A DNA stretch of 64,000 nucleotides, from contig JAWKWB010000012.1 of the NCBI GenBank assembly GCA_041397775.1, positions 1-64,000 of the forward strand, read 5' to 3'. The notes beneath the pieces were generated by a model. The model had not been told where the DNA came from. It did not search any database and was given only the letters and a program-made list of their open reading frames with translations. How positions within the stretch are numbered: position 1 is the stretch's first letter; every line of letters starts with the position of its first letter. A program made the position numbers and the translations under genes. This document shows, one piece after another, positions 28,194 through 36,454 of this stretch. This DNA comes from Ga0077555 sp041397775 (lineage in GTDB: Bacteria > Pseudomonadota > Alphaproteobacteria > Rhizobiales > Hyphomicrobiaceae).

Positions 28194-28820
28194 TCAGCGC
28201 GGCCACGTGCCCTGGAAGGGTGCTCGAAGCGCCTGTTCGACAAGCTCGAGCCGGTCTTGCCCATAGAACATGTCGCCATCGACGAAATAGGTGGGCGAGC
28301 CGAAGACGGAGCGCGCGATGGCCTCGTCGGTGTTCGCCTTGAATTGGGCCTGGATTTCGCGATCGCGGGCCCTGGCGAGCAGCACGCCCGCGTCATAGCC
28401 GGCGCGCGCTGCGATCGCCGCCAGCGTCTCGGGATCGGCGTGGTCTGCGTCATCGCGCCAATGCGCCTCGAGGATGGCATGCGCGAGGTCGCCGGGATCG
28501 CGCCCCGCTTCGGCTGCCGCGATGATCATGCCACTCGAAAGGGACAGGTCGTTGTCGTGATGCGTGGGGCGATGCGCGATCGCGGGGGCACCGCGGAATT
28601 GCGACCAGCGCTCGATCTCCCGGCCGAAGAAATAGGCGCGATGGGCCGGTGAGAACCCGCTGAAGCCGGCGCCTCTGGCAGCGCGCAGCACGGGGCCGAA
28701 GTCGAAGGGCCGATGTACGATAGGGCGTCCGGCGGCGCGTGCGATCGCCATGAAGCGCGCCGAGCCGAGGTAGGCGAAGGCCGAATGGGTGGAATAGAAA
28801 TACTCGATATCGGCTGTCAT
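28194..28820 (-). CDS. 2-hydroxychromene-2-carboxylate isomerase-like (DsbA-fold, kappa GST) protein
   Basis: 208 residues. MTADIEYFYSTHSAFAYLGSARF with PFDFGPVLRA, then SPTYFVDGDMFYGQDRLELVEQ, is the HCCA isomerase/DsbA-oxidoreductase family of glutathione-dependent enzymes. The first-loop CxxC of DsbA is replaced by THSAFAY, as in HCCA isomerases, where the catalytic Ser sits near that position. Start 28820 has GGAG at normal spacing; 28838 is an in-frame alternative. These isomerases act in naphthalene-type catabolism, but no such cluster is visible. Confidence 0.85.
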   Translation of the reverse strand: MTADIEYFYSTHSAFAYLGSARFMAIARAAGRPIVHRPFDFGPVLRAARGAGFSGFSPAHRAYFFGREIERWSQFRGAPAIAHRPTHHDNDLSLSSGMIIAAAEAGRDPGDLAHAILEAHWRDDADHADPETLAAIAARAGYDAGVLLARARDREIQAQFKANTDEAIARSVFGSPTYFVDGDMFYGQDRLELVEQALRAPFQGTWPR

Positions 28821-29057
28821 GCTCGCTCCATCGCTCATCGAGAGTGATCGTCCATCTGGCCGCGAGGGTCGCACCTGCGCTGGACCTTCGACAAGCACGA
28901 AGGTCGGGGCGCGAAGGTCGAGGCGGCATCTCAGCAATTGCTCGCTGCGAGCCTTCCCGCCATCGAAATGCCTCACGCCCACCATGCTTCGTCCGAAGTG
29001 CGGCCAAGCTCCCCCGCTATCGTGGAACGAGTTATTTTCGGATCAAGGGAGCTTTCC

Positions 29058-30215
29058 ATGACTTTGCGTTTCGGCCTGCCCCTGCTCGCCATGGGGCTCG
29101 CGGCCATCGGTGTCCTCAGTGGCGCGGCGGCGGCCGACCCGAAGCGGCGCGTCTCAGCCCCCCTGCAGCATGGCAACCTGTCGATCTTCCTCATCCATGG
29201 GGCGTCTGCGCCGGGACCCGTGCCGCTGACATTGCAGGAAGCGCTGGCAAAGGGGACGGTCGAGGTGCTCGAAACCGGCAAGGTCAGCGAACTCAAGATC
29301 CGCAATACCGGCGACGAGCCGGTCTTCGTGCAGATGGGTGACATAGTGAAAGGGGGGCGCCAGGATCGCGTCCTCACACTGAGCATGCTGCTGGAGCCGA
29401 AATCGGGAGACGTCCCGGTCGGCGCCTACTGCGTGGAGCAGGGCCGCTGGTCGGCCCGAGGCAAGGAGGATGCACGGCGCTTCGCCCTGTCTGAAGCGAT
29501 GATGCCCTCCCGCGAGGCCAAGGTGGCGCTGGCGCGCACGCACGCCGCCAACGATGCCGCCGCGCCCGCCCTGCGCACGGCGCCTTCACAGCGCACCGAC
29601 GGCCGCACCACATCGGGCCTGACAGCGAACATCATCCGCGAGCAGCGCCGTGCGGACATCCAAGTCCAGCGGCGGGGAAGCGACGGGCAAGGCGAGGTCT
29701 GGCGCAGCGTGGCCAAGGTGCAGCGCGAACTGTCGGCCAACCTGACCGCGTCCGTGGCGTCGGAACGCTCGCGCACGAGCCTGCAGCTCTCCCTGGAGAA
29801 CGAAGCCCTGAAGAAGGCACAGGGCGAATTCCTCGCCGCGCTCGAGCCGGCCGGGCTCGAGGCTGACGACGTCGTCGGCGTCGTGGTGGCGGTCGACGGC
29901 AAGCTGTCGACGGCCGACCTCTATCCTTCCAACGGCCTCTTCCGCAAGATGTGGCCGAAGCTCGTCCGCGCGGCCGTCACGGAAGCGCTGGCGGCCGGGA
30001 AAGGGTCGCAAGGATCGGCGCCGCCCGCCGCATCGCCGGCACCAGGCGTGCCCGCTGTCGAAGCATTCCTGGCATCCGCCGACGCCGGCAAGGCGCATTC
30101 CCGGGCGATCGGCAGCGTTGCCCAGCTCGAAACGCGGGACACGGACAAAGCCATCAAGGTGGAGGCGCGCAGCACCAAGGGCGCCTTGTTGCATACGAAT
30201 TTCGTGGCGAAGTGA
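29058..30215 (+). CDS. Secreted ARPP-1/DUF6569 family protein
   Basis: 385 residues. Signal peptide at 1-25 (ending GVLSGAAAA). The core LSIFLIHGASAPGPVPLTL, GTVEVLETGKVSELKIRNTG and VFVQMGDIVKGGRQDRVLT matches the DUF6569/ARPP-1 domain. A second copy-like segment (FLAALEPAGLEADDVVGVVVAVDGKLSTADLYPSNGLFRKMWPKLVRAAVTEAL) follows a helical linker. The C-terminus is Ala/Pro-rich. The protein is periplasmic or secreted, with unknown function. GGGAG precedes the ATG. It is followed by a hairpin and then purA. Confidence 0.8.
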   Translation: MTLRFGLPLLAMGLAAIGVLSGAAAADPKRRVSAPLQHGNLSIFLIHGASAPGPVPLTLQEALAKGTVEVLETGKVSELKIRNTGDEPVFVQMGDIVKGGRQDRVLTLSMLLEPKSGDVPVGAYCVEQGRWSARGKEDARRFALSEAMMPSREAKVALARTHAANDAAAPALRTAPSQRTDGRTTSGLTANIIREQRRADIQVQRRGSDGQGEVWRSVAKVQRELSANLTASVASERSRTSLQLSLENEALKKAQGEFLAALEPAGLEADDVVGVVVAVDGKLSTADLYPSNGLFRKMWPKLVRAAVTEALAAGKGSQGSAPPAASPAPGVPAVEAFLASADAGKAHSRAIGSVAQLETRDTDKAIKVEARSTKGALLHTNFVAK

Positions 30216-30301
30216 AACAAGCAGTAGTCCCCGCGTCAATATTCGCGGTTTTGGGCTCTCTGCACGCTTGTCGCCGCAAAAATTGCAGCTATAAGTCCGG
30301 G

Positions 30302-30340
30302 AAAGGGCTCGGGCCTCGTGGCCGGGGCCCTTTCGTGCGT
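30302..30340 (+). terminator. Terminator-like hairpin before purA
   Basis: AAAGGGC and GCCCTTT bracket an inner CGGGCC/GGCCGG arm, giving a long, nearly complete stem with a TCGT loop; TTTCGTGCGTT follows. It ends the DUF6569 transcript or acts as a leader element of purA, whose ATG is about 57 bases further on. Confidence 0.65.
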
Positions 30341-30396
30341 TGATGGCGCCCCAGAGGGACGTCCGCAAGGGACCGGCAGTACCGCCGGAGGAACGA

Positions 30397-31707
30397 ATGG
30401 CAAACGTTGTTGTAGTCGGCGCCCAGTGGGGCGACGAGGGCAAAGGCAAGATCGTCGATTGGCTGTCCGAACGCGCCGACATCGTGGTGCGGTTCCAAGG
30501 CGGCCATAACGCCGGCCATACGCTCGTCATCAACGGCGTGACCTACAAGCTCGCGCTGCTGCCGTCCGGCATCGTGCGTGGTGGCAAGCTGTCGATCATC
30601 GGCAACGGTGTCGTCGTCGATCCCTGGCATCTGGCCAACGAGATCGAAGGAATCCGCGCCCAAGGGGTGACGGTGGGACCCGACAATCTCAAGCTCGCCG
30701 AGAACGCGACGCTGATCCTGCCGCTGCACCGCGAACTCGATCAGCTCCGCGAGGCGGCTGCGGGCGGCCAGAAGATCGGCACGACCGGGCGCGGCATCGG
30801 GCCCGCCTACGAGGACAAGGTGGGCCGCCGCGCCATCCGGGCGCAGGACCTGCGCAACCTGCAGAACCTCGGGCCCAAGGTCGACCGGCTGCTCGTGCAC
30901 CACAACGCGCTGCGCGCGGGGCTCGGCCAGCCGCTGATCTCGAAAGACCAGCTCATCGCCGACCTGACGGAGATCGCCCCCAAGATCACCCCGTACATCG
31001 ATTGCACGTGGGACGTGCTCGACCACGCGCGCCGGGCCGGCAAGCGCATCCTGTTCGAGGGGGCCCAGGGCGCCCTGCTCGACGTCGATCACGGCACCTA
31101 CCCGTTCGTCACCTCCTCGAACACGGTGGCGGCGCAGGCGGCGGCCGGCTCGGGTGTGGGACCACGTGCCATCGGCACCATCCTGGGCCTGGCCAAGGCC
31201 TACACGACGCGCGTGGGATCGGGACCGTTCCCGACGGAATTGCTCGACGCCGACGGCGAGCCCGACGAGATCGGGCGCCTGCTGGGCGAGCGCGGCAAGG
31301 AGTTCGGCGTCAATACGGGCCGGCGGCGCCGCTGCGGCTGGTTCGATGCCGTTCTGGTGCGACAGGTGGCGAAGGTCTCGGGCATCGACGGCATCGCGCT
31401 CACCAAGCTCGACATCCTCGACCCGCTGAAGGAGATCAAGATCTGCGTCGGCTACGAGCTCGACGGCGAGCGGATCGAGCGCCTGCCGGCCGGCATGAAC
31501 CAACAGGCCCGCGTCAAGCCGATCTACGAGACGCTGGAAGGCTGGAACGCCTCGACGGCGGGCAAGCGCTCGTGGGCCGACCTGCCGGCGCAGGCGATCA
31601 AGTATGTCAAGCGCATCGAGGAGCTGATCGAGTGCCCGGTGACGCTGCTCTCGACGAGCCCGGAGCGCGACGACACCATCCTCATGAAGGATCCCTTCGA
31701 GGATTGA
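30397..31707 (+). CDS. purA: Adenylosuccinate synthetase
   Basis: 436 residues. It joins IMP and aspartate with GTP hydrolysis in AMP synthesis. GAQWGDEGKGK (8-18) with Asp13 and the following Gly-rich loop is the GTP/IMP signature, and FQGGHNAGHTLV holds the catalytic His. TGRGIGPAYEDKVGRRAIR and FEGAQGALLDVDHGTYPFVTSS are invariant segments. CGGAGGAA lies just before the start. The gene is intact, with a short tail before the converging pterin dehydratase. Confidence 0.98.
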   Translation: MANVVVVGAQWGDEGKGKIVDWLSERADIVVRFQGGHNAGHTLVINGVTYKLALLPSGIVRGGKLSIIGNGVVVDPWHLANEIEGIRAQGVTVGPDNLKLAENATLILPLHRELDQLREAAAGGQKIGTTGRGIGPAYEDKVGRRAIRAQDLRNLQNLGPKVDRLLVHHNALRAGLGQPLISKDQLIADLTEIAPKITPYIDCTWDVLDHARRAGKRILFEGAQGALLDVDHGTYPFVTSSNTVAAQAAAGSGVGPRAIGTILGLAKAYTTRVGSGPFPTELLDADGEPDEIGRLLGERGKEFGVNTGRRRRCGWFDAVLVRQVAKVSGIDGIALTKLDILDPLKEIKICVGYELDGERIERLPAGMNQQARVKPIYETLEGWNASTAGKRSWADLPAQAIKYVKRIEELIECPVTLLSTSPERDDTILMKDPFED

Positions 31708-31718
31708 TCGGCGCGTGT

Positions 31719-32009
31719 TCAGCCGGCGATGCGGTCCATGGCCTCGGCAAGGGCGATATCGCTTGCCGTCAGGCCACCCGCATCGTGTGTGCTCAATGTC
31801 ACCTCGACCCGGTTCCAGACGTTCCGCCACTCGGGGTGATGATCGAGCTTCTCGGCGACGAGCGCCACGCGCGCCATGAAGCCGAAGGCCGCGCTGAAGT
31901 CTGAAAACGTGAAGGTGCGCGCAATCGCGTCGCGGCCGGCGACCTCGGTCCAGGCCGGCAGCCTCGCCATTGCCGCGATACGCTCGGCATCGGTCAATCG
32001 TTTCGCCAT
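31719..32009 (-). CDS. phhB: Pterin-4-alpha-carbinolamine dehydratase
   Basis: 96 residues, the usual length. It dehydrates 4a-hydroxytetrahydropterin to regenerate the pterin cofactor. The PCD signature EKLDHHPEWRNVWNRVEVTL (about 53-72) carries the catalytic histidines and tryptophan; the tail DAGGLTASDIALAEAMD is conserved. AGGAGG precedes the ATG. No phenylalanine hydroxylase is close. It ends 11 bases from the converging purA. Confidence 0.93.
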   Translation of the reverse strand: MAKRLTDAERIAAMARLPAWTEVAGRDAIARTFTFSDFSAAFGFMARVALVAEKLDHHPEWRNVWNRVEVTLSTHDAGGLTASDIALAEAMDRIAG

Positions 32010-32052
32010 TCGAGCCTCCTCTCGTCTTGCCATGCCACGGTGCCGGCCGGCC

Positions 32053-32964
32053 TCACGCACCCCATAACCAGGCGGCGCCCCGGACGCCCGAGGCGTCGCC
32101 CCATCGCGGTGGCACCACGGCGACGGCGGGTGCGGCATCATCGGCAAAGATGTAGCGCGCCATGAGGCGCGGCAGGTCCGCGTAGAGATGCGCCATGTGC
32201 GACAGGCCGCCGCCCAGTACGACGACGTCCGGATCGACGATGTTGACGACCTGGGCCAGTCCGCGCGCCAGACGGCCCGCATGCCGCGCCAGCGTGGCGG
32301 CAGCGGCGACATCGCCATGGCGTGCGGCGGCCGCGATTTCCTCCGCAGTCGCCGCCTGCCCCGTGACCCGCGCATGATCCGCCGCGAGGGCAGGTCCCGA
32401 CACCCACGTCTCCATGCAGCCGTGGAGGCCGCACCAACAGGCCGGCCCCGGATGTTCCTCCGCCGCACACCAGGGGAGTGGATTATGCCCCCATTCCCCG
32501 CCAATGCCGCGCGGACCATCGACCAAGCGGCCATCGATGACGATGCCGCTGCCGCAGCCTGTGCCGAGGATCACGCCCATGACGGTGCGCGCGTCGTTGC
32601 CGGCGCCGTCGCGGGCTTCGGAGACCGCGAAGCAATTGGCGTCGTTGGCGAGGCGAACGGGGCGGCCGAGGGCCGCTTCGAGATCGACGCCGAGCGTCCG
32701 GCCGTTGAGCCAGGTGGAGTTCGCGTTCTGGACGCGCTGCGTGCTGGGCACGATCGAGCCGGGCATGCCGACGCCGACACTTGCCGCGCCACCGGCAGCC
32801 GCCTCCAGGCGGGCGACGAGGCCGGCGATGGCGGCGATGGTCGCGGCGTAATCCTCACGCGGCGTCGCCACCCGCTCACGGCCACGAACGCCACCGTCCG
32901 GGCCCAGCGCGATGCCTTCGATCTTGGTTCCGCCCAGGTCTATGCCGATGCGCAGCGCCGGCAT
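32053..32964 (-). CDS. ROK family sugar kinase (N-acetylglucosamine kinase/fructokinase-like)
   Basis: 303 residues from ATG 32964 (an in-frame ATG at 32997 would overlap the next gene). DLGGTK (9-14) is the phosphate-1 motif; GVGMPGSI and NDANCFAVSEA give the sugar contacts, with the catalytic Asp in NDAN. The ROK zinc site is present: the GEWGHNPLP histidine and the cysteines in CWCGLHGCMETWVSGPAL. No Shine-Dalgarno separates the two possible starts. Sugar specificity cannot be read from sequence. It sits next to DUF3572, 17 bases away or overlapping if the earlier start is used. Confidence 0.88.
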   Translation of the reverse strand: MPALRIGIDLGGTKIEGIALGPDGGVRGRERVATPREDYAATIAAIAGLVARLEAAAGGAASVGVGMPGSIVPSTQRVQNANSTWLNGRTLGVDLEAALGRPVRLANDANCFAVSEARDGAGNDARTVMGVILGTGCGSGIVIDGRLVDGPRGIGGEWGHNPLPWCAAEEHPGPACWCGLHGCMETWVSGPALAADHARVTGQAATAEEIAAAARHGDVAAAATLARHAGRLARGLAQVVNIVDPDVVVLGGGLSHMAHLYADLPRLMARYIFADDAAPAVAVVPPRWGDASGVRGAAWLWGA

Positions 32965-32981
32965 CGCGCCGGACGCCGGTG

Positions 32982-33290
32982 TCAGACGCTGTCCCATGGC
33001 GAGCCGCCGGTGAGCACGTGATAGGCCATCTGCGGTTCGGCCGGATCGATGCCGGCTCCGGTGGTGAAGACGAGCAATGCCGATTCATCCTCCAGCAGAT
33101 GCCCCAGGACGGCGGCCAGGACCTCACGTGTTCCAGCGCGGCGGCGCAGATCGTCGGGCCCCAGCCCCGTCGCTCCCATGAAGCGGACGAGCCGCGCCGT
33201 GTCCTCGGCCAGGAATGCAAGCCCTTGTGATGCCAATGCTTCTGCTGCATCCGCCGACATCGCCGGGCTTTTCGATACTTTCCGCCGCAT
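32982..33290 (-). CDS. DUF3572 family protein
   Basis: 102 residues. MRRKVSKSPAMSADAAEALASQGLAFLAEDTARLVRFMG with LGHLLEDESALLVFTTGAGIDPAEPQMAYHVL is the DUF3572 pattern, found next to divK in Hyphomicrobiales. Start 33290 was selected because GGGAGGA is seven bases upstream; MSADAAE at 33260 is the other candidate. It is divergent from divK (135-base gap), which probably holds both promoters. Function unknown, but its linkage to divK is conserved in the order. Confidence 0.82.
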   Translation of the reverse strand: MRRKVSKSPAMSADAAEALASQGLAFLAEDTARLVRFMGATGLGPDDLRRRAGTREVLAAVLGHLLEDESALLVFTTGAGIDPAEPQMAYHVLTGGSPWDSV

Positions 33291-33425
33291 GCAAAATCCT
33301 CCCGCCGGCAAGTGGCACGGCCACTCATATTAAATAGTTGGTTAGTGTTTTCGAGCACAGTTGCCCGCATCCGATCCTTCGAATCGTCAGTGCGCATCGA
33401 AGGACGCCCGAGTGAGCGCCACGCC

Positions 33426-33854
33426 ATGACATACCAGGAAAACTCGCGGGCATTCGAAGGCCGTCCTCTCGAGAGTGACGGTCACGCCAAGTCTGTCCTC
33501 ATCGTGGAGGACAACGAGCTGAATATGAAGCTCTTTCGCGACCTTCTCGAAGCGCACGGCTATGCCACGATCGAAACGCGCAACGGCCTCGACGCGCTCG
33601 GATTGGCGCGTGAGCACCACCCTGCCCTCATCATCATGGATATCCAGCTGCCCGAGGTTTCCGGGCTCGAGGTCACCAAGTGGCTCAAGGACGACGATAG
33701 CCTTCGCGATATCCCCGTCATCGCCGTGACCGCCTTCGCCATGAAGGGCGACGAAGAACGCATCCGCAGGGGTGGATGCGAAGCCTATATCGCCAAACCG
33801 ATCTCGATCGGCATCTTCATCGATACCGTGCGTCGCTTCATCGGCGAGGCATGA
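33426..33854 (+). CDS. divK: Single-domain response regulator DivK
   Basis: 142 residues. It is a receiver-only regulator of polar development and cell-cycle progression, phosphorylated by DivJ and PleC type kinases. The receiver contains IVEDNELNMKLFRDLLEA, Asp72 in IIMDIQLPEVSGLEVTKW and Lys in YIAKPIS, near-identical to Caulobacter and Brucella DivK. The first 20 residues (MTYQENSRAFEGRPLESDGH) extend the usual start by about 18 residues. The pleD gene follows after 34 bases, as in other alphaproteobacteria, so they form an operon. Confidence 0.96.
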   Translation: MTYQENSRAFEGRPLESDGHAKSVLIVEDNELNMKLFRDLLEAHGYATIETRNGLDALGLAREHHPALIIMDIQLPEVSGLEVTKWLKDDDSLRDIPVIAVTAFAMKGDEERIRRGGCEAYIAKPISIGIFIDTVRRFIGEA

Positions 33855-33888
33855 TTTCACCACTACTCGGACCCGCGGAAGAAAGAAA

Positions 33889-35256
33889 ATGACCGCTCGC
33901 GTTCTCGTCGTCGACGACATCATGGCAAACGTGAAACTGCTGGAGGCACGCCTCTCGGCAGAGTACTTCGATATCTTGACGGCCTACAGCGGTCCGGAAG
34001 CTCTCGATATCCTGTCCAAGGAAAGCGCCGACGTGGTGCTTCTCGACGTGATGATGCCGGGCATGGACGGCTTCGAAGTCTGCCGCCGCATCAAGCAGAA
34101 TGCCAAGCTCTCGCACGTGCCGGTGATCATGGTGACGGCGCTCGACCAGCCCTCCGACAAGGTGCATGGCCTGGAGGCGGGCGCGGACGATTTCCTGACC
34201 AAGCCCGTCGACGACATCGCGCTGATCACACGCGTCAAGAATCTGGCGCGGCTGAAGGTCCTGTCGGACGAATTGATCTCGCGCGCCTCCACGACGCAGG
34301 GCCTGGGTCTCGCGGGCGCCGGCTCGGCGGAGTGGGCGAAGGCTGCGGTTTCGGGCAACGTCCTCGTCGTCGAGGATCATCCGCGCTCCGGCCAGCGCCT
34401 GGCCGATGCGCTCGGCAAGGTGCACAGCGTCGTGATCGAGCGCGATCCCCAAGCCGCCTTGATGCGCTTGACGCAGCCGTTCGACGTGCTCGTCGTCAGC
34501 CTGTCACTGGCCAATGCCGACGGCCTCCGGTTGTGCTCGCAGGTGCGTTCGATGGACCGCACACGCCATCTGCCGATCATCATCCTCGTGGAACCGGGCG
34601 ACGAGGCGCGGCTGCTGCGCGGCCTCGACATGGGCGTCAACGACTACCTCCTGCGTCCGATCGACAGGAACGAGTTGCTCGCCCGCGTGCGCACCCAGAT
34701 CAAGCGCAAGCGGCATGCCGACCTGCTGCGCGCGCAGCTCGACCAGGGCCTGGAGATGGCGATCACGGACGGTCTCACCGGTCTCCACAACCGCCGCTAC
34801 ATGGAAAGCCATTTGTCGACGCTCGTGGCGCAATCGGTGAAATCCGGCCGGCCGCTGTCGGTGCTGATTGCCGACATCGATTATTTCAAGTCGGTCAACG
34901 ATACCTATGGCCACGACGAGGGCGATGCGGTGCTGCGCGAGTTCGCGGCCCGCATGCGTCGCAACACGCGCGGTATCGACCTGGCCTGCCGCATGGGCGG
35001 CGAAGAGTTCGTGGTGATCATGCCCGACACCGATCTGGCGCGTGCGCTGCAGGTCGGGGAACGGCTGCGGGCCTGCGTCGCCGCCGACCCGTTCCAGCTC
35101 AAGGGCAGCACGCAACTGCGGGTCACCGCAAGCGTGGGCGTTTCGACGCTGGAGAGCCGCAACGATACGCCGGACACGCTTCTGAAGCGCGCCGACAAGG
35201 CGCTTTATGCAGCCAAGCGCGAGGGGCGGAACCGCGTCGTCGCCGACGCGGCCTGA
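33889..35256 (+). CDS. pleD: PleD diguanylate cyclase response regulator
   Basis: 455 residues: receiver 1 (about 3-120, Asp53), receiver 2 (about 155-275) and GGDEF cyclase (about 290-455). It makes c-di-GMP when receiver 1 is phosphorylated, driving the polar switch. Active-site GGEEF is at 370-374; the inhibitory site RGID (361-364) is five residues ahead. Receiver 2 has Ser204 where the phosphoacceptor Asp would be, as in known PleD, so it is an adaptor for dimerisation. Start 33889 precedes VLVVDD. It is in an operon with divK. Confidence 0.97.
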   Translation: MTARVLVVDDIMANVKLLEARLSAEYFDILTAYSGPEALDILSKESADVVLLDVMMPGMDGFEVCRRIKQNAKLSHVPVIMVTALDQPSDKVHGLEAGADDFLTKPVDDIALITRVKNLARLKVLSDELISRASTTQGLGLAGAGSAEWAKAAVSGNVLVVEDHPRSGQRLADALGKVHSVVIERDPQAALMRLTQPFDVLVVSLSLANADGLRLCSQVRSMDRTRHLPIIILVEPGDEARLLRGLDMGVNDYLLRPIDRNELLARVRTQIKRKRHADLLRAQLDQGLEMAITDGLTGLHNRRYMESHLSTLVAQSVKSGRPLSVLIADIDYFKSVNDTYGHDEGDAVLREFAARMRRNTRGIDLACRMGGEEFVVIMPDTDLARALQVGERLRACVAADPFQLKGSTQLRVTASVGVSTLESRNDTPDTLLKRADKALYAAKREGRNRVVADAA

Positions 35257-36121
35257 GACACCGCGAAACCGTGCGAGCCTGCATCAGTCCAGTGTAGCGC
35301 ATCTGACGTTTGGTCCCCGGTTGCGGCTGGGCTCGCGTCCAAACGTCAGATGCAAAAGCTACACTAGAAACAATTGGTTCCTAGTGTTCCCTTTGGTTCC
35401 GACATTTGCACGCGGACGAACTGCAAGGGGATGCAAATGTCGGAACCGGAACACTAGTCTGTTCGAGCCCAGCCACGAAACCGCCACGGTCCCTGCCGAC
35501 ACTCGCATCCGTGCGCGTCGAAAAGGCAACTGGACAAGGGGGAAGTCGGGTGGGCGTGCGGTTCGTAAACCTTAGATGAACGAGGGCATCGACAGACCCC
35601 GCTGCTGACTGCCTAATTGCCTCGAATAGCGAATGTTCCAGTATTCTACTGGAAGATGTCATCGAGCTGTGGTTCAGTATACGAAGTTCGAACCTCTGAG
35701 CACGTCGAGAAAGCCGCATCTCTCGTCCTGTTCAGGGCACCGTTGATCGTAGCAGCTAGAGCGTGAACCCGTTCCGATGCTGCGTAAGATCGACGGTTAC
35801 CAAGTGGACGACCAACGCCCTCTTTGGATCTCCGCTTGGTTGCAAGGCCGGTCCTGAAGCTCCTCGGTCAACTTACCCCGCTGCCGAGACAAGTTTCGGG
35901 ACCGGCCAACTCACCGGTCTGAAACCCTGTATCTTCATCAAGCCTTGCTGGAGGCGACGCACCCCTTTACAGGGCCGCAAACTCGTCAACCGTCCATGCA
36001 TAGACCCTGCGCCGACGGCTCAAAAAAGCCAAGGGTCGCGCTTCAAATAAATTACAGTCTGCCGTTGGCCGCGACACGAGAAACCGTGCCGCGCATTGGC
36101 CGTGCAAGAGCCAAGATCAAG
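35257..36121. other. Decayed, AT-richer intergenic region
   Basis: Apart from the repeat at 35291..35457, this stretch has no recognisable reading frame. The frames that exist (for example 35763-36050) show no domain, no ribosome-binding site and mixed composition. Codon bias of the surrounding genes is lost. With the broken rpmG next to it, it looks like a site of gene decay or a scar of rearrangement. It lies between pleD and the Nudix gene. Confidence 0.6.
35291..35457. repeat. 167-bp double-hairpin repeat, copy A
   Basis: Two back-to-back palindromes. Hairpin 1 (35291-35365) has arms starting AGTGTAGC and ending GCTACACT, with an inner arm GCATCTGACGTTTGG. Hairpin 2 (35381-35457) starts CTAGTGTTCC and ends GGAACACTAG, with an inner arm GGTTCCGACATTTGCA. 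A 15-base linker separates them. Copy B lies at 50316..50482 in the opposite orientation with one base difference. No transposase frame is inside. This is a REP/MITE-like element. Confidence 0.9.
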
Positions 36122-36278
36122 TTACTTGATCTTGGTTTCCTTGAAATCTTACGCACGATCGGGTCGTACTTCTTGAACGTGATCTTCTCGGTCGACGTGC
36201 GCGGATCTTGGTGACATAGAAGAAGCCCGTGCCTGCCGTGCTCAGAAGTTTTACCTTCTGCGTTACTGGTTTCGCCAT
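36122..36278 (-). pseudogene. rpmG: Frameshifted 50S ribosomal protein L33 gene
   Basis: From ATG 36278 the frame reads MAKPVTQKVKLLSTAGTG, then FFYVTK, the start of alphaproteobacterial L33. Next to this point four bases are missing relative to a normal gene, so PRTSTEKITFKKYDPIVRK continues in another frame. A further gap of seven bases precedes FKETKIK and TAA (36122-36124). The remnant is 157 bases; an intact gene would be about 168. No ribosome-binding site is seen. The position between pleD and rnr is the usual place for rpmG in Hyphomicrobiales. A sequencing error would need two separate events. Confidence 0.82.
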
Positions 36279-36454
36279 TGGAGGTTCACCGATCCAGAGT
36301 CGTTGTGAATTGCTGAAAGCTCAAATTAGCTTCCAGAGAACCGAAGTCAAGTCATGGTTGTCGTTCAGGGAGCCGAAATCAGCTCCCGCCGGAAAGTACC
36401 GACATGATTGTAGTAGTAATGGTGACCGGAGCCGGTCGCCGATGGCTCCCAGCT

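Noticed and set aside
35763..36050. A possible small gene in the decayed region
   Set aside because: No ribosome-binding site, no domain, and codon use unlike the neighbouring genes. I could not support it.
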